Below are positions 29,540 to 39,232 of a stretch of DNA of 64,000 nt, piece by piece. Both the position numbers and the translations under genes were made by a program. The first letter of the stretch is position 1; the number at the start of each line of letters is the position of its first letter. Below the pieces are notes generated by a model that saw only the letters and a program-made list of their open reading frames with translations, did no database searches and was not told the DNA's origin. Origin of the DNA: Trichomonas vaginalis G3. Lineage: Eukaryota; Parabasalia; Trichomonadida; Trichomonadidae. The DNA lies in contig NC_067205.1 of assembly GCF_026262505.1 (NCBI RefSeq), positions 20,147,645 through 20,211,644 on the forward strand. Reading direction: 5' to 3'.

Positions 29540-31277
29540 TGTAAAAACGGAAATCTAGTTCAATTTGAATTTCTTAAGATTTATTTTTAAACGTTTTGAA
29601 AAATTGAATTTGTCTTAAAAATACAAGCAAATAATTCATGATATTTATTTGTCCTATATGAAATACAAGTTAAAACGAAATTCAAAAGATTCTCAAAAAA
29701 TAAAAAACTTCCATGACTTCTGAAATATTAACTAATTATATTCACCAATTGACAAAAATTATGTTTCAAGAAGAAAATCTTCTATCAATATTTTCTATGA
29801 AAATTGAGATTCAAGTAAATATCAAAATGTTAAAATATTATTTCCCATTTTTATAAAAAAAACCTGACCGATGCATGGCTATCGTGCAAACCAGTGGTTA
29901 TTGAAAGGAATTTGAGATTATATCCCAATTCTCAATATCTAATTACTGATTGGCAAATATTGACTAATATCTTATGAAATTAATAAATATAGCTTAATTT
30001 CGGATTTTATCCATGACATTGAAGTATGAGAATTGCTCATTTTGTTATTTTGGTTAAAATGATTTGGAATTATACTGTACAAGATATATTATAATCAATT
30101 TCGACCCTTAGATAAAAAGTACTCATAATTTTCTCAAAAATTAATGGAGTAACATCTTCCTCTTAATGACAGTAACAGCTATAAGGTCTATCATAGTTAT
30201 TACTAATTACCTCCGGAATTTTCCAATTTTACATCAGATATCTTAATTATATGAATTATCATCAGTTTAGAAAAATGCAAGAATAAAATATACAGCACAT
30301 GGTTTTGGAATTTATCTATGAAGGATTTATATATATTTATCATAAAGGTCTAACCAACATAGGCATTGAAAGTCTTTCTTTATAGCGATCACAATCGGAT
30401 TTACCCATTTGATAAGCATTCACAAAATCTGATATTATCTATCATCTTTTAATTAGAAATTCTGATATTTGTAAACCGAATACATTAACAGATAATTATC
30501 AAAATAAGCCTGACCTTGATCTGTCCAATTATAGTGCTGCCCATCGATATTAGCAAGTGGCTCCGGTATCATATTTCCACTTGATCTTCCATGATGATCC
30601 TGAAAGCCAGAAGCACAATAATTATGCAGCCTAGCTGCTAGGATAGCGTAATTATTGTCATTGTGGGAATATAGTACTACTCCCTGAACCATTAAGGGTC
30701 AGGTGTGTAAATTTACTCGAATTTGGTAATTTTCATTACGATGTCTATCATAGGATGAGAGGCTTCATAATGAACGTCGCCTTAAAGTACTCTTACTACT
30801 CTTTCGAATATGACAAAGATCTTCTGTAGTTTCTCATCTGTTGAGAGGTATTGGAAGAACTATACTCTAGTGTAATGTAGCTGTTGTGATTGGCCTACAA
30901 CGAGTGAGAGAACATGTCTGTAATTCGTTTATGTTGAAGTTATCTAGATATCTCTCAAATGAGGGATGAAATTCAGAAAACTTCAAAACAAGTTAATGCA
31001 GAAAAAAGTCCTCTGGATATGTGTCAGCCAGAGAACGAATAAAAATTTATTAAGCTAATTTAAGCTTGATACATGTCGACTGACTGCAAAAAACATTTAA
31101 ACATAATAATGGAGCTGCAGAATCGAGCTCCATTCACTCAAAGCTTATGTAGTGGAGATACACCTCCTACTAAAAAAATAAATAAATAAATAAATATAAA
31201 TTTTATTTTTCATTAAGGCTGCACTTACGCCCATCTGACTTTAATTTAAATTTTTGACAACTGGCGTGAAGCATCAT
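29540..31277. other. Intergenic, AT-rich
   Basis: About 1.7 kb without a convincing gene. One 79-codon frame at 30453-30692 on the minus strand (MVQGVVLYSHNDNNYAILAA...) has a protein-like composition with GFQDHHGRSSGNMIPEPLAN but no relatives I can name and no Inr; it could be a relic. A short AAAT microsatellite lies near 31178-31195. Confidence 0.5.
30453..30692 (-). CDS. Doubtful small ORF, 79 aa
   Basis: ATG-started, with a richer amino-acid composition (His, Gly, Asn, Tyr, Gln) than random AT-rich frames, e.g. EPLANIDGQHYNWTDQGQAY. It could be the remaining piece of a larger secreted or surface protein. No initiator motif is evident before it. Confidence 0.25.
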   Translation of the reverse strand: MVQGVVLYSHNDNNYAILAARLHNYCASGFQDHHGRSSGNMIPEPLANIDGQHYNWTDQGQAYFDNYLLMYSVYKYQNF

Positions 31278-31349
31278 TCAAAAATTTTCCATGCCATAGG
31301 GGCATAAGTTCTCATGAAATTCACCAAAGATGTTAAAGCGCCTATAGTA

Positions 31350-32651
31350 TAGGGTGTCCAAAGGTGCGTTTAGCACAGCGCTCTATATGAGACTATTAAA
31401 GGAGATATATGCTGATTATAAATATATAATAAAAAATATGAATATATGTATATGATGAGTATGTTGTATTTTGGCGCCATGCCGGGATATAAAATGAATT
31501 TTGAGACAAGAGGCGGTTTCGCGGGAAATTTTGGAGGGATTTTTTTCATTTTTTTAATGAATCATAAAGAAAACATCCTCGCTCTTGCAAAAAAATGCAA
31601 AGACTGTAAAAAATCTACGAGACATTGGTAAAATGCTTCGGTATGGATGCTCCTAACTATTCCACTGTAACGTATCATGTTAGGATGTATCACTTCATGA
31701 ACAAAAAGGCGCCCATCATAAAAATTGACAAAAAATCGCCGGATCAAAGAAAAATCAAAGCAATTCTTCAAGCGCTAGATGAAGACCCAAGAGCATCACT
31801 CAGAAGGATAGAGGAGATGACAAAGATACCACGTACAACAGTCAGTTATTATCTGCACAATTATTTGAACTACAAACTAGCGTATACACGTTGGGTTCCG
31901 CACAACTTTAATTCAGTTCAAAAAAAATCTAGAGTCCAATCTTCGAAAGAGCTCCTCTCTATATTGGGTGCGTATCAATCCAAGAAGTTTCGCTTTTTAG
32001 TAACAGGGGACGAGTCTTGGTTTCAATATGCAACAGAAGCCAAAACCATGTGGATCCCGAAGGATGAAAATCCGCAAACATTCCCGAAGAAAAAAATTGA
32101 CACACCAATGATGATGTTGTCGGTTTTTTGGGGCGTGAATGGCATCATCGCAATTGATATTCTTCAACAACCTAATACGATGAATGCTCAGTATCTAATT
32201 GACAATGTTCTTACTCAAATTATCAATTCTGATGAGTTTGAGAAATCCAAACAACAAAAACAAAAGTTTGCAATTCATTTTGATAATTCAAGAGTTCACA
32301 AAAGTCATAAGGTAATGAATTACTTGGTGGAAACAATGTCAAAGTTGTTCCAAACCCAATTAATTCACCTGATATTGCACCCTCTGACTTTTATTTATTC
32401 GGCACGCTAAAAAAGAGAGCTGAAGGACGCGAATTCGCGAGTCCAGATGATCTTGAAAATTTTGTAAGAGAGCAATTTGAGCAATTTTCTCATGATGATT
32501 TAAAGCGTGTCTTTCAAGCCTGGATCGATCGCTGCGAACGCGTGATTGAATCCAATGGTGATTATATTTAAATAAACTTTATATATATGTAACTTGTTTA
32601 TTTCTATTCGCAGTATTCAGGTTTGTGCTAAACACACCTTTGGACACCCTA
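31350..32651 (+). mobile_element. Tvmar1-type mariner, nearly full length (1302 bp)
   Basis: The 27-bp terminal inverted repeats (TAGGGTGTCCAAAGGTGCGT... at 31350-31376, and its complement at 32625-32651) differ at one base; TA dinucleotides flank both ends (31348-31349 and 32652-32653), the Tc1/mariner target duplication. The length fits the roughly 1.3 kb known for Tvmar1. Confidence 0.92.
31446..32571 (+). pseudogene. Mariner transposase with two frameshifts
   Basis: Starts MYMMSMLYFGAMPGYKMNFE. A helix-turn-helix region lies in the middle of the N-terminal half (DPRASLRRIEEMTKIPRTTV). The catalytic triad is DD34D-like: Asp in LVTGDESWFQYA, Asp in IHFDNSRVHKS and Asp in NSPDIAPSDFYLFG. 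The end is WIDRCERVIESNGDYI. The frame shifts once near 31605-31620, where an A run is one base shorter than in the fragment at 17428-17697, and again near 32331-32345, so this copy should not make active transposase. Confidence 0.88.
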
Positions 32652-33889
32652 TATTCAGAATTAATAAATGTCTTCAAATTTCGATAATTCATCAATACAT
32701 CAATAATGTAACAGTATAATTGATGAAATGCATCTTCGATGTACATGCTATATTGGATTTCCCTAGTGATACCATCAATAGGGGGCAAATTCTTAAAACC
32801 AAGAAGCGAGGCATTTGTCCTATTCTGAAGAAATTGCTTATCATCCCTATTTTTTAGCATAAATCGATGGATAAAATGGAAGCAATTCTTCATTATATCA
32901 AAAAGCCCATCATCGTCCCAATCAGGATAAATTGGTGGAGGTTCGGTGACTTCTATATCACTCTCTTCAATCTTGCTTAAAAGTTCATGAAGTGTCTCCT
33001 CATTTTTTGGCATGGGCTTATCCTGGAGTTTTGGCATTTGTGATGGGAGAGGTTGGGCATGCGATGACATCTCGATAGGCGCTGGTTTGGCAGGAGCTGG
33101 TTCATGATTCGCAAAAATTGAATTTTTATGGTGTTTTGTGAAAGTTGGCTTGATAGGCGCTGGTTTAGCAGGAGCTGGTTCATGAGTCAACATATTTTTC
33201 GCAGGATTTGGTTTATCCTGGCGCTTTCGCATTAGTGGTGGGAGAGATTGGTCGTGTGATGATGTCCCGAGAGGTGGCGTTTTGGAAGGACCTGTATTAT
33301 GAGTGAACCGATTTTTCACAGGAGTTGGGATTGGTGACTGTTTGGCCTTTTTTGAAGAAGGAGGCGGTGGATTGGCGTCAATTGTATCATAAGGGAATTT
33401 TTCCTTAAAAACCGAGGCATTATTGCGTGCCTTGAGAATTTTCTGAAGTTTATTTATCGCACGAAATCCAAAATAAGATTTCTCAATTAGTGTGGATATT
33501 GTAGGAGGATGTTTACCTTTAGTATCCATACGTTGAAGAGCGTGATAAAAAAGCGTACCAGCTGTATATTGTACAATGACATTTCCCATGATGAAACTAT
33601 ATCCTATATCTTCGATAGTATGAAAACCATTAGAATCTGGTGGTAAAAAGTCAAAAATCTTGAAATCATGTTCTTTTCGCAACCATAACTCAACATCTTG
33701 TTTTGGTATGGCTTGATTATCAATAATAATTCCAAGATTTTCCATATAAGAATCAGATAAGTGAAAAATTCTGAAGATAATATCGATAATTGTAAAATCT
33801 GTAAGAGCACGCCTTTGGAGATGCATTTTGATAAATTCTAAATCAGGTTCATTTTCAATCAATTTATCTCGAGCCATAGAAAGGACATT

Positions 33890-34610
33890 AGGGAAAACCG
33901 CAACCACTTTTTTTAATCACGATTTAAATATATAAATCGCGATTTTTAGAAAAATCGCGACTTTTTTAAAATCGCGTTTTTTAATGAATTGCGATTTTAT
34001 TGTGGTCGCGATTTTTCAAAAAAATCGCGATTTATATGGAAAATCGCGTTATTGGTTCAATCTAAAGATCATTATTTAAAAAGTGAACTAAAAAATATAA
34101 ATATAAGAATAAAATAAAAATTGTAATAAGAATGTTATAAAAAGTTTTTTAGATTTGAGTTGCCGATAGGCTTGAGCAAATGTATTTTTATTGCTAAAGG
34201 TTTTTTTGTTAGATTTATGTAATATTTTTTTAGTTAAAGGTAAATTATGATTAATTAGTGCAGTAAAGTAAGACTTCAAGAATTTTGACCAGTAAAGTGG
34301 GATTGAGGTATTTGTTATCGAGATTGTTTGATTTTAGATCTCTGATTTCGGCAAGTATGCAGAAAAACCATATTGTGAGCAGTCTAAAATGGATAAACAG
34401 CCATTCTAGATTCAAAAAATCTTTGTGAATTGCTTTGTTATTAGGCAAAATCGCAACCGAATTTTTAAATCTCGATCGCAAAGAAAAATTTCGATTTTTT
34501 ATAAAATCGCGAACTTCTGAAAAATTGCGAACAGAAAAAAATCGCGATTGTTTTTGAAATCGCGTTTTATTAGAAGTACGCGATTTTATAAAAAATCGAA
34601 ATTAGATTAA
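33890..34610. repeat. Two clusters of the AAATCGCGATTT motif flanking 370 bp
   Basis: Variants of AAATCGCGATTT, itself palindromic, occur about eight times at 33920-34050 and about eight times at 34443-34605, with a sparse AT-rich stretch between. Most of the CG dinucleotides in this region lie in the motif. The paired clusters resemble the subterminal arrays of a foldback-like or MITE-type element, or a protein-binding array upstream of the Pro-rich gene, whose ATG is at 33877. Confidence 0.65.
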
Positions 34611-34676
34611 AATATAGCGTCTAAAACCAAATTGCGAACAAGTTATGTATTGATTAAGAAAAATATATTTAAGATG

Positions 34677-34859
34677 AAGAATTGCTTGCTATGATGTACT
34701 GATTCATGATCAGTACATCATAGCAAGCAATTCTTTACATGAAGTTCGAAAACTTGGGTGCAATCAGATCTGATTGCACCCAAGTTTTCGAACTTTGTAT
34801 AGGGAATTAAAGGGTGAGAGATATATAGTCTATCTATATATCTCTCACCCTTTAATTCC
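34677..34859. repeat. Three consecutive perfect hairpins
   Basis: Hairpin 1: 34677-34735, two 27-base arms, perfectly complementary, 5-base loop. Hairpin 2: 34742-34795, a perfect 54-bp palindrome with no loop, centred on CAGATCTG. Hairpin 3: 34803-34859, two 26-base arms, perfect, 5-base loop. Spacers are 6 and 7 bases. The three stems share no sequence with each other. No coding potential. A weaker palindrome (TTAATCAAA/TTTGATTAA) lies near 34986-35005. Confidence 0.95.
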
Positions 34860-35305
34860 ACCTCTGTAAGCGATAAAATTTTATCAAATATTTTATACTA
34901 CGAGAAATTATGGCTTTGTTTCATAGACGTATTGAATTTACCGATTGTGTTAAAATGAGATCGCTTAATCTTTAAATTTATTAAGTTAATCAAATTTTTG
35001 ATTAAACGCAACGATGTTTTGTGAAATCAAAACGATAAATATTCAATGCAAACGCACCTGAGCTATGTTCCTTTATTGCAGCCATTAAACATTTGTCTGG
35101 CTCACAATTTGAGAGCACTTCACCTAAATAATGCTATAATGAAAATTGAATTAATAAAAATTGTTTCTTCAAATAATCTTCACAAATATATTATCATTAT
35201 GTGAATTTTTACTTATAAAATTAAATACATATTTAGTTTCTAGTATTTTTTTTTTCTATTGTCATTCAAAATATAGCTACAAAACGAAGAACCATAATTT
35301 TGATA
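34860..35305. other. Intergenic, AT-rich
   Basis: No convincing gene between the hairpins and Maverick-R. A 21-codon frame beginning MALFHRRIEFTDC near 34910 is too short to call. Confidence 0.5.
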
Positions 35306-35310
35306 AACAC

Positions 35311-35590
35311 AAAAAAAAAAAAAAAAAAAAAAAAGGTAGTGGGGCCTCCAGGCACTTCGTGCCCTCTAGCCCCAAGGATGTTTAGTATACAATGAAGTAT
35401 AAAATGAGGTTTTTTTTGGTGAAGGGGGCTTCCCAGGCACTTCGTGCCTTCTAGCCCTAAAAATTTTTGAAAGTCGTTGTCGTTGACTTTTCGGTAGAGG
35501 ACTCAAAATAGTATAACTATGTCCGGACAAGTAAGGGTCTATCGTCGCTACAGAAAAGTTACGGGCGTTCCAAGGAAGTATACTTTGAGA
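35311..35590. repeat. Left terminal inverted repeat of Maverick-R
   Basis: A run of 24 bases, then GGTAGTGGGGCCTCCAGGCA with a short hairpin motif (GGCACTTCGTGCC) repeated twice, then GAGGACTCAAAATAGTATAA and GTCCGGACAAGTAAGGGTC. The complement is at 60234-60521 with a handful of differences. The repeat ends near 35590, where a methyltransferase gene shard starts. Confidence 0.92.
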
Positions 35591-35800
35591 GACTCTTTAG
35601 AAACTTTAGACGTTTTACATAACCATCCATGTTTTTACTTTACATCCGATAAAAGTGGTTTGGAAACTGTTATGAGATGGTTAGAGGACATACATGACTA
35701 TGAGTTTAGATATGACAAGATAGAATATGAGAGAGGTCCTATAAACCGGAGAAAGTGTCATATAAACATCTGTCAAAAGCCGCTTTTTAACTTCACTTAA
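35585..35800 (+). pseudogene. Shard of the adenine methyltransferase C-terminus
   Basis: The stretch RDSLETLDVLHNHPCFYFTS ... GLETVMRWLEDIHDY matches the C-terminal third of the methyltransferase at 59365-60181. It sits beside the opposite terminal repeat, so the element end was copied together with the neighbouring gene tail. The frame runs in from the terminal repeat. Broken gene piece. Confidence 0.8.
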
Positions 35801-35801
35801 A

Positions 35802-38800
35802 ATGCCACGTAAGATACGTAAGAATATACGTAAGAGGAAGAGAGCATTGAAAAATCCAATAGTAAGACTAACACCACAACAACAGTTGCAACAACAAATG
35901 CTGAATGACCCCACTATGTTGCAACAAATGTCAAGCAACCCTATGCTCTTAAACCGAGTTTTTGGTGCACAGAGTGGAGGTTTAAGAGCGGCACTTTTAG
36001 CGAAAATGGCAGGCTATGGTGGAGCTGCAGACGGAACAGCTTATAACCCTCAAAGTCAAATGAATTTGAGTTCACTCAAAAATCAAATATCAGATGTCAA
36101 AAAGTCAAACATAGACATACAGAGACAAATAGGTGAAAACGAAAAGAAACTAGAATACGACAGACACACAAAGAAACTCAATGAGTTAAACGTAGAGAAA
36201 AAGAAGAAAGAAGAACAACTGAAAGAACTAAGTACAGAGCAATATGCAAAAAAAGTGTCAGAAAAAGCAGCAGAAGTAGCAAAAATGGAACAAGATGTCA
36301 TAAATTTGAAAAACCATACTACTCGATATAAAGTACTGAAAGATGAAGAGATAAAACAAAAAGCCCTGAAGACATATATGGATAGCGATGAGTATAAAAA
36401 AGAAGTTGAAGCAAATGTAAAGGCAGAAAAACTTTTACAGTTGCAAAACCAAACCGTACAGTATGAAAACTTAGCACAAGAAAGTAAAAATGACGACGCG
36501 GCTATGCAAAAGGCAATGAAAAGCGCAGAATATATAAAAGCTAACAATGACTGGTTAGATGCCCAAGCCAACGCTAAAGCAGCCCAGCTTATAGGGTCAA
36601 TAAGGACAAAAATACAAGCGGATGAAGACAGTTCAAATGAAGCTTTAATGAATGCTGACTTTAAGAACGCCTTCGAAGCTCTTCATAGTAAGGTGAAACT
36701 AGTGAACGACTTCTCATCTGGAAAGAAACTGAAGTCTGAAGGTTTCGACAACGAGTTAAGAGAAGTAGCACAAAATATGACGAAAATAACAGATGCAGCA
36801 ACGAGACAGGCAGTTCAAAGTGCCTATGACGCCGTTAGAGCAACTGTTGTGGAAAGTCAAGAAAAAGAGTTACAACAGACCAAAACAGACCTAGTAAATG
36901 CTTTCTTAAAAACGAAAAGTCAGGTAGGACACTATGCTGCAGATGGAACATATGTGCCAGCTGGTGGAACTTATATACCAGCTGGTGGAACTTATATACT
37001 AGCTAGTGGAACCTATATACCACCAAACCCTCCAAGAGAAGCACCTGCACCAGGACTACCTAAAACATTTACATCGTCACATGGACACAGACACAGGCAT
37101 GCACCAAAACCAGCACAACAACCACCTCCACAACCAGCACAGCAACCAACAGTTCAAAACCCTGCACAACAACCAACAGTTCAAAACACTGCACAACAAC
37201 CACCTCCACAACCAGCACAGCAACCAACAGTTCAAAATCCTGCACAACAACAACCACAAACAGAGCAAGGACATAAAAGAAGTAGAGAACAAGGAAACCA
37301 AGAATTCTTAAAAATGCTAAAGGAAGATTATGGTTACCCAGATACTCTTGACTTTAGTGACAGATATAAAGAAGCTATTAGAAAGTTCAAGGAAGGAAAT
37401 ACTGACCCGAACCTATTTAGCTTTATGGCTCAGCACCAAATGGGATATAATTTCAAACCTGGAAAATACAAGCTCGCTAAGGGATATGATTTAATAGCAT
37501 ATCATCCAAATGACATGAATGAATTTACTCCGAGATATTTGGTGTCAGAGCTAAATGACAATTCAACTCTCTTCATGAAACGCGTAAAAAATAGAGACGG
37601 AACGAAAGAAGAAAGGTTTATGAGTCCGGATGACTTAGATAGGGAACTTGTTAAAAACGGTCTCGGAATATATGAAATGCCAGCAGATGAGGTACAAGAA
37701 ACTCAACAGGAAGAAGTTCAGATACAACCAGACATGGAAGAAATAGTTCAGCAACAACAGCTAGAAGAGCCTGAAGGAAACGAACAAGTCCCTCCTTTGG
37801 AAACTAACTTCACAGAACTAGATGAAGATTTGGAACAGCCGAAAAATCTTGACCCTCAACAAGAGTATGAGGTGAATATGGAATCTTTCCAAGAGTCTAA
37901 AAAAAATTCGGCTGACATAGTAGAAGAATATCGAAAAATTTTCACCGACATACAAAAGACTCCAACACCAGATGAAAATATTCAGCATAGAATGGAAGTA
38001 CTGAAAGAAAATGTACGCAAATACAACAACCCTTTTTACTTACGACCATACAACGTTCAATCTTTGGATGAACTCGGTGAAAATAAAAGGTTAAATTTCA
38101 ACAAAACATATAGAAATGAAACATTGTTTAAAGTTCATTCAGAACCTAACCAATATGGAAACAAACCTACTTTTGTTTCTGCAGACTATGGAACTACAAT
38201 GAGATGGGGTCATAAAGCTAACCCGGATAGGTGGTTCATAAACTTACAACCACAATTCCAAGAAGTTGTAGACGCAATGGAAGTCAATGGTGAACCAGAT
38301 ATAGCTGGTATTTTCAGCGCGGCTTTAATGCCATTGAAAGATATGAAACATGCAGATATTTTGGACCAGTATGAAATGAACATGGCTGATGGAAATATAA
38401 CACCTGACGTTCTAAAACATTTATCTCAAAGAACTACACAGAACCATAGAGATGGTATATTTGGTGAAGAGTTTAGAAAGAAAGTTAGGGAGAGAGAAGG
38501 AAGAGAACCTATTGTACATGACCTTGCAAACGAAAGTTTACAAAATGTCATAAAAACTTACTTTGCAGACAATGAACTGAGAAGGGATGAATATTTAAGA
38601 AAACTCAAATGGACAGTACCAAATGAAATGTTAGTATTGAAAAACATGTTCCTTGACAAAATAAAACCAACTACAGAAATAAATGACGCAAGACTGAAAC
38701 ATTGGGTAAAAGCTTTCCCATTCACAAAAGATATTGTTGGTAACATGGAAAGAAAACCAGAATGGCTACAAAAACATATATTTGGAAACGAGCTTATTCC

Positions 38801-39200
38801 ATATGGACAAGCTCTGTTTGAAGAGCTTGAACCGGAAACTCAGGAAAGAGTCATGCAAACAATACGCGAAGACTCAAATACAAACTATGACAAACTCTTT
38901 CTAGGATATAGGTTACCTGAGATGGGCGACCAGAGCCCAAAGGCAAAAAGGACATGGGAAATTTACAACATACTAGGTGAACATGAGGCAAAGATGCAAC
39001 AACTTGAAGCAGAGGGCAAGTTACCAAACGCGACACCAAAGAAGAAGAGAAGAGTAGAACAAAGTGAAAATAGTGAAGAAGTAACTTCATCTAGTGAAAG
39101 TAGTGGCAATGAAGGAAAAAGAAGAGTTAAAGATTCAGTTAAAAACTCAGTCAGGAAGAAAGTAAAGCTTGGTCCGAGTGGGTTCTATTATGACATATAA
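35802..39200 (+). CDS. Large coiled-coil, Pro/Gln-repeat structural protein, 1132 aa
   Basis: A basic start (MPRKIRKNIRKRKRALKNPI) could bind DNA. Residues 25-80 are Gln/Met/Leu-rich; residues 85-370 are a long coiled coil (NEKKLEYDRHTKKLNELNVE, KAAEVAKMEQDVINLKNHTT). Gly/Thr/Tyr repeats (AGGTYIP) follow near 385, and a Pro/Gln block (PAQQPTVQN units) near 430-480. The C-terminal 600 residues are globular and end in a basic, Ser-rich tail. The gene leads the capsid block, is read toward the major capsid gene and ends 32 bp before it. No known family recognised; its size and place suggest an internal scaffold or virion protein. Looks whole. Confidence 0.7.
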   Translation: MPRKIRKNIRKRKRALKNPIVRLTPQQQLQQQMLNDPTMLQQMSSNPMLLNRVFGAQSGGLRAALLAKMAGYGGAADGTAYNPQSQMNLSSLKNQISDVKKSNIDIQRQIGENEKKLEYDRHTKKLNELNVEKKKKEEQLKELSTEQYAKKVSEKAAEVAKMEQDVINLKNHTTRYKVLKDEEIKQKALKTYMDSDEYKKEVEANVKAEKLLQLQNQTVQYENLAQESKNDDAAMQKAMKSAEYIKANNDWLDAQANAKAAQLIGSIRTKIQADEDSSNEALMNADFKNAFEALHSKVKLVNDFSSGKKLKSEGFDNELREVAQNMTKITDAATRQAVQSAYDAVRATVVESQEKELQQTKTDLVNAFLKTKSQVGHYAADGTYVPAGGTYIPAGGTYILASGTYIPPNPPREAPAPGLPKTFTSSHGHRHRHAPKPAQQPPPQPAQQPTVQNPAQQPTVQNTAQQPPPQPAQQPTVQNPAQQQPQTEQGHKRSREQGNQEFLKMLKEDYGYPDTLDFSDRYKEAIRKFKEGNTDPNLFSFMAQHQMGYNFKPGKYKLAKGYDLIAYHPNDMNEFTPRYLVSELNDNSTLFMKRVKNRDGTKEERFMSPDDLDRELVKNGLGIYEMPADEVQETQQEEVQIQPDMEEIVQQQQLEEPEGNEQVPPLETNFTELDEDLEQPKNLDPQQEYEVNMESFQESKKNSADIVEEYRKIFTDIQKTPTPDENIQHRMEVLKENVRKYNNPFYLRPYNVQSLDELGENKRLNFNKTYRNETLFKVHSEPNQYGNKPTFVSADYGTTMRWGHKANPDRWFINLQPQFQEVVDAMEVNGEPDIAGIFSAALMPLKDMKHADILDQYEMNMADGNITPDVLKHLSQRTTQNHRDGIFGEEFRKKVREREGREPIVHDLANESLQNVIKTYFADNELRRDEYLRKLKWTVPNEMLVLKNMFLDKIKPTTEINDARLKHWVKAFPFTKDIVGNMERKPEWLQKHIFGNELIPYGQALFEELEPETQERVMQTIREDSNTNYDKLFLGYRLPEMGDQSPKAKRTWEIYNILGEHEAKMQQLEAEGKLPNATPKKKRRVEQSENSEEVTSSSESSGNEGKRRVKDSVKNSVRKKVKLGPSGFYYDI

Positions 39201-39232
39201 ATCCAACTATTCTATATTTTTACCCATATGAA

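Larger units (their letters stand above)
31278..33877 (-). pseudogene. Host Pro-rich gene interrupted by a mariner
   Basis: The main frame runs from the ATG at 33877 (MARDKLIENEPDLEFIKMHL); upstream in-frame codons to 33907 lack ATG. Residues 1-150 are helical and globular. The middle is Pro/Lys-rich with two imperfect repeats containing NHEPAPAKPAPI / THEPAPAKPAPI, and the last 130 residues are helical. At 32652 the frame enters the mariner and ends inside it at 32579 with a tail from the transposon end. On the far side of the mariner, 31347 down to 31278 continues the same frame for about 22 codons ending GMENF and a stop, if one TA and the transposon are discounted. The gene was therefore intact before insertion. 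Family not recognised. Confidence 0.65.

Noticed and set aside
34088-34481. Two short minus-strand frames between the CGCGATTT clusters
   Set aside because: AT-driven Phe/Leu/Lys composition, no start context.
35161-35385. Plus-strand frame ending in a Lys run
   Set aside because: Caused by the A homopolymer at the Maverick-R end and running into the terminal repeat.
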